NCBI RefSeq assembly: GCF_041381155.1
Contig: NC_091134.1
Coordinates: 10,510,755-10,574,754 of the forward strand
DNA: 64,000 nucleotides
Source: Argopecten irradians
Lineage: Eukaryota > Mollusca > Bivalvia > Pectinida > Pectinidae
Direction of reading: 5' to 3'
Each line of letters begins with the position of its first letter. The stretch's first letter is position 1. This document shows positions 60,603 through 64,000 of the stretch, piece after piece. The notes below the pieces were generated by a model. The model saw only the letters and a program-made list of their open reading frames with translations. It had not been told where the DNA came from and ran no database searches. The translations under genes were made by a program, and so were the position numbers.

Positions 60603-61051
60603 CATACTTTTGCACAAAAACTTGCACAATTTTGATGAATTAGTATAATTAAATCATTCATATATATATTTAACTACTGTGAAGGTAATACTACAAACCT
60701 GATAAATACCCACAATCATTGTGTATTTTAAGAGAGATGTGATAGCTGTAATTTATACCTACTTTTTTCCTACATGACCACCACCATTTTGATAGTCACC
60801 ATGGTGATATCAATGTAAGTAAATACTCTGTTATTCCATATTATTAGTTTTGTTTTACATTTTAACTACCATGTTTGACAAAAAATGCTGTGTCTTTACA
60901 ATGTTTAATACATACATTTTCCCTCTATGAAGGAGAAAATGATACAGGGGCATAGCAAAAGTCCCTAAACTATGTGGTACCGATAGCTCTAATGTGTAGA
61001 ATAATCTGAAGGCCCTGTTTAATTCAAAGAGTTCTGACTGTCTCAATACAC

Positions 61052-61252
61052 CTACTGTAGTTCACCACAAATAAGATCTCCCGTAAATAAGACGTAAATA
61101 AGACGCACACACTCCTACCTATTTTGACACCTTTCCAGAATTAGGGGGATGTCTGAAAATAACACAGACACACCCTCCCTCCCACACACTTTTGACCTTT
61201 GACCTTTTTTTCTTCTCTTGGTGGCGGTCTTATTTGTGGTGAAATACAGTAG
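61052..61252. mobile_element. MITE with CTACTGTA ends
   Basis: 201 bp. The left end CTACTGTAGTTCACCACAAA and the inverse of the right end CTACTGTATTTCACCACAAA match at all but one base and continue with TAAGA. The interior is non-coding. Confidence 0.88.
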
Positions 61253-64000
61253 TTTAAATACTCAGATTAAGTTAATAACAAGGTTGGACTCCTACGGTAT
61301 GTTGTTTTAATGTTACAATGATCACATTTAACTCGAGCTTTAGATAAAAAAAAATCTCCAGGACTGATTTCCTTCAATTCTCATTCTCCTATAATTTCAT
61401 AGAAGTTTTAAATCCTCAAATATATTTTTCTTTTGTTGACAGATATGTTGTATTTTATCGGTAGTAGTTAGCTGTGGAGTCTGTTATATTTGTGTTTTTA
61501 TTGGGTCTATCAGAGATTTAGATTTGTATACTCTCATGCCTTTGGTTCTAAACATTACCCAGATCCTGTTTTATATATTAAAGACTCTAACAATTTTCTT
61601 AAAATGGAATTTATAAGAGATGTATTAATGTTATGTAAACATTGTTTTACCAATTGGACTAATTCACGAACCATGTGATACCTGATAGTGTTTGTGCGTG
61701 CTGGACTATTGTTTCTATTGGCGACGATTTGATGTTTAAAAATGATATTCCACGATAGCATTATTTCAGCTGGAAAATTACAGAGTAACATTTCATCACA
61801 GCTAGAGATTCTAATCCTACACAAACGTTATCGGGTATCACGTGGTACATGGATTACAGAAGTCCCATTTCAATAAAGATACAATTCTTTCTGCAGTAAA
61901 AATCCCTTTGTAAACAACTTCCATTCCGTTACCATATGCTATTGTCATTTTAATGTGAATTATTAAAACTTTGCAATAACTTTTGATTTTTCTTGTGTTT
62001 CATTTGATGACACCATTTATCATCCACCGATAAACACGTTTGCGAGGAATATTAAATTGGGCTCCGTCCATCCGAGATTCTTTTCCAGGCTATAACTCAA
62101 CAAGAATTCCACGGAATTGGATGTGTCGCCTGCATAGCATCACAAAAAAATGTTATTTACAGTTGAAAATATTGTTAATAATTAGGTGAAGTTATCAAGT
62201 CCCACAACTATTGCAAATATTGATGGATTTTGACCAGTATTAAACCATTTGGAGATCTCATTAATATAAAGCAATATACCAAATTTGGATGAAATTGGAC
62301 AATAAATACTAAAGTAAAGTTATTTCCTAGATTGTTAAGTTTTGAGCTTTGTGTAACTTATCAAGTAAAACAAATTGATAAACTTATATGAATTGAGGCT
62401 AGTCATTCAAAAAATACTGTATTTACTTACATAAAGTTCAGAACTTCTAGAAACCAGGGGAAAAAGAGGAGTACAAATACACTGCCCTCCAAAAGTTAAT
62501 TACAAATATACATTAAGTACAGAAGTATGTAAACCTTGTTAATTCCGACATCAGTATATATTATTTATCAACTTATTTATCTTCTCATTAATTGCTTTTT
62601 GAGAGTTTTCTTAGCGTTAAATTGTCAGAAAATTTTAACATATGTAACAGAACTTTCGAAGGACAGTGTATATTGGAACCAATAAGCGCACGTATGATGA
62701 AGATAAAAAAACACAAACAAAAGTATACAAAACTCAAATTTTATTGTTTACATTCTTAGGATTTACATGTTCTCCATTTATCAACAATGCCAGACAATGA
62801 CAGAAACATTTTGCATAGTCTATCTAGCACCACACAGAAACAAATGAGTATTACCAGAGTAGCTGATCGTCTGAGTGACTCAATAGGTGGTGGGTATTAG
62901 AGTGCGTACATGAAGGATCTAGTCGCTTTTGGGGAAGGGGGATAACTCTCATCTGGTGGCAACGACAGTCACCATCACTAGAATGAAGGTAAGTAACTCC
63001 ATTCTAGATGGGAGATAACTCCCTTTTGGCCCATGAAGCAACATACACCTGTGGTGTACTTACATATAGGGAAATCAGTAATGATGAAATTGATTTAAAA
63101 AAAAAAAAATCGCAAAATAACAGTTGTTCAGTACAGATGCTTAAACTTCATAAAATTTTGTTAAGTGATTTATCTATTTGACTTTAAACAATAAAATTTG
63201 GTTAAAATAAACAAACCCAAATTACAGATTTCTGTCAGATCCAGCTGATGAAATTAAAAATGTCTTTCTTTCAAAACTGATTTCCGCAGCTAAACTTGAA
63301 TGTACCACTTCATGGTGATGGTGTAGTCACTAAGAACATGAGCAATGCTGAGGTATTGAGATAGCACTGAAACACTGGCCTTATACTCAACATATTTAAC
63401 GGACCGGGAACAGAATTGCATTGTGGTTTGTAGGAGGATATTTTTGTTTGATAAACATTTCATCACTAATAATTTGTATGTTTAGGAGAATTCAGTACAT
63501 GGAGAAATTTGTCTACATAAACTTTGATTTTATATGGATTATAGAACAACTTCCTACATTGCCAAACATTAGATAGACCAAGATTATCAAGGTAAAACAT
63601 CGCTTTGATAAAGATTAGTAATAACACTTATAACTATTAAAGTGAACTAGACTATTACAACCAAAATATTAACTTCAACAATATTTGCTTTTTTGTCAAA
63701 TATATATGACAAAATAATGGCACTTTTGTGACAGATATATGGGCAGTCAGAAAAATAATCTTTGAAATATTTTGTCAGCTGGAAGACAATGTGAAGGCCT
63801 TTCATAAAAAATATCACAATTACTTCAAAGGCTACTTTATCAAAAACAATAATATACACAAGTCTATAAGCTATCATACAAAGGGTTTTGTAGAATCATT
63901 TTTTTACCTTTCTTGAGAAGGACATAAATCTATGATGGTATTAAAAATATCAGTTTCTATCACATCTCTGGGCTACAAAAAGAAGCTTAATCAACGATTT
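61253..64000. other. non-coding right edge, perhaps the 3' UTR of a minus-strand gene
   Basis: No coding exon is recognised. A minus-strand AATAAA at 62740-62745, followed leftwards by AT-rich sequence, could be the poly(A) signal of a gene whose coding part lies beyond 64000. The short open frames here have no domain. Confidence 0.35.

Noticed and set aside
61490-61678. 62-residue open frame beginning FYWVYQRFRF
   Set aside because: No domain or splice support. Isolated in gene-poor sequence.

Overview
The window is eukaryotic nuclear DNA: AT-rich, intron-rich (GT-AG introns) and full of short palindromic repeats and SINE-like elements. Gene content and repeat style suggest a marine lophotrochozoan, most likely a bivalve mollusc. 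That placement is inference, not a database match.

Four protein-coding genes can be read. (1) 11362-12263 (+): the last coding exon (TM4-TM7) of a class A GPCR whose 5' exons are not visible here. (2) 19688-32068 (-): a complete 15-exon ATAD3, the mitochondrial inner-membrane AAA+ ATPase. (3) 35659-40220 (-): a 6-exon SFT2D3-type SFT2 vesicle-transport protein. (4) 40540-57341 (+): a complete 16-exon PLEKHM2/SKIP-like RUN-PH adaptor for lysosome transport. SFT2D3 and PLEKHM2 are head to head, with 319 bp between start codons, and probably share a promoter. Exon boundaries were set by splice phase plus family conservation. All 15 PLEKHM2 introns keep phase. ATAD3 has two junctions off by one base and SFT2D3 has a +1 base inside one exon. 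All three are extra bases in or beside homopolymer or low-complexity runs, so assembly error is the simplest reading.

Layout: 1-7.6 kb is gene-poor with MITEs; 7.6-10.2 kb is a 43-bp minisatellite (about 60 copies); 11.4-12.3 kb GPCR exon; 13-15.7 kb a cluster of foldback repeats; 19.7-32.1 kb ATAD3; 32.3-35.6 kb intergenic; 35.7-40.2 kb SFT2D3; 40.5-57.3 kb PLEKHM2; 57.7-64 kb gene-poor with MITEs.

The most striking signal is that four minisatellites each sit on an exon-intron boundary. Three of them use a unit made of the last bases of a real exon plus its own 5' splice site: ATAD3 exon 14 (64 bp, about 14 copies), PLEKHM2 exon 6 (33 bp, about 9 copies, partly in frame) and PLEKHM2 exon 11 (53 bp, about 20 copies). 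A fourth (37 bp, about 70 copies) ends 18 bases before the acceptor of PLEKHM2 exon 16 and its unit carries a branch-point-like CTGAT plus T-rich tract. This looks like repeated local amplification of splice signals. Other notable items are a TTAA-target MITE family with at least five copies, a nested insertion whose empty site is preserved elsewhere in the window, and degraded second copies of ATAD3 exons 10-12.
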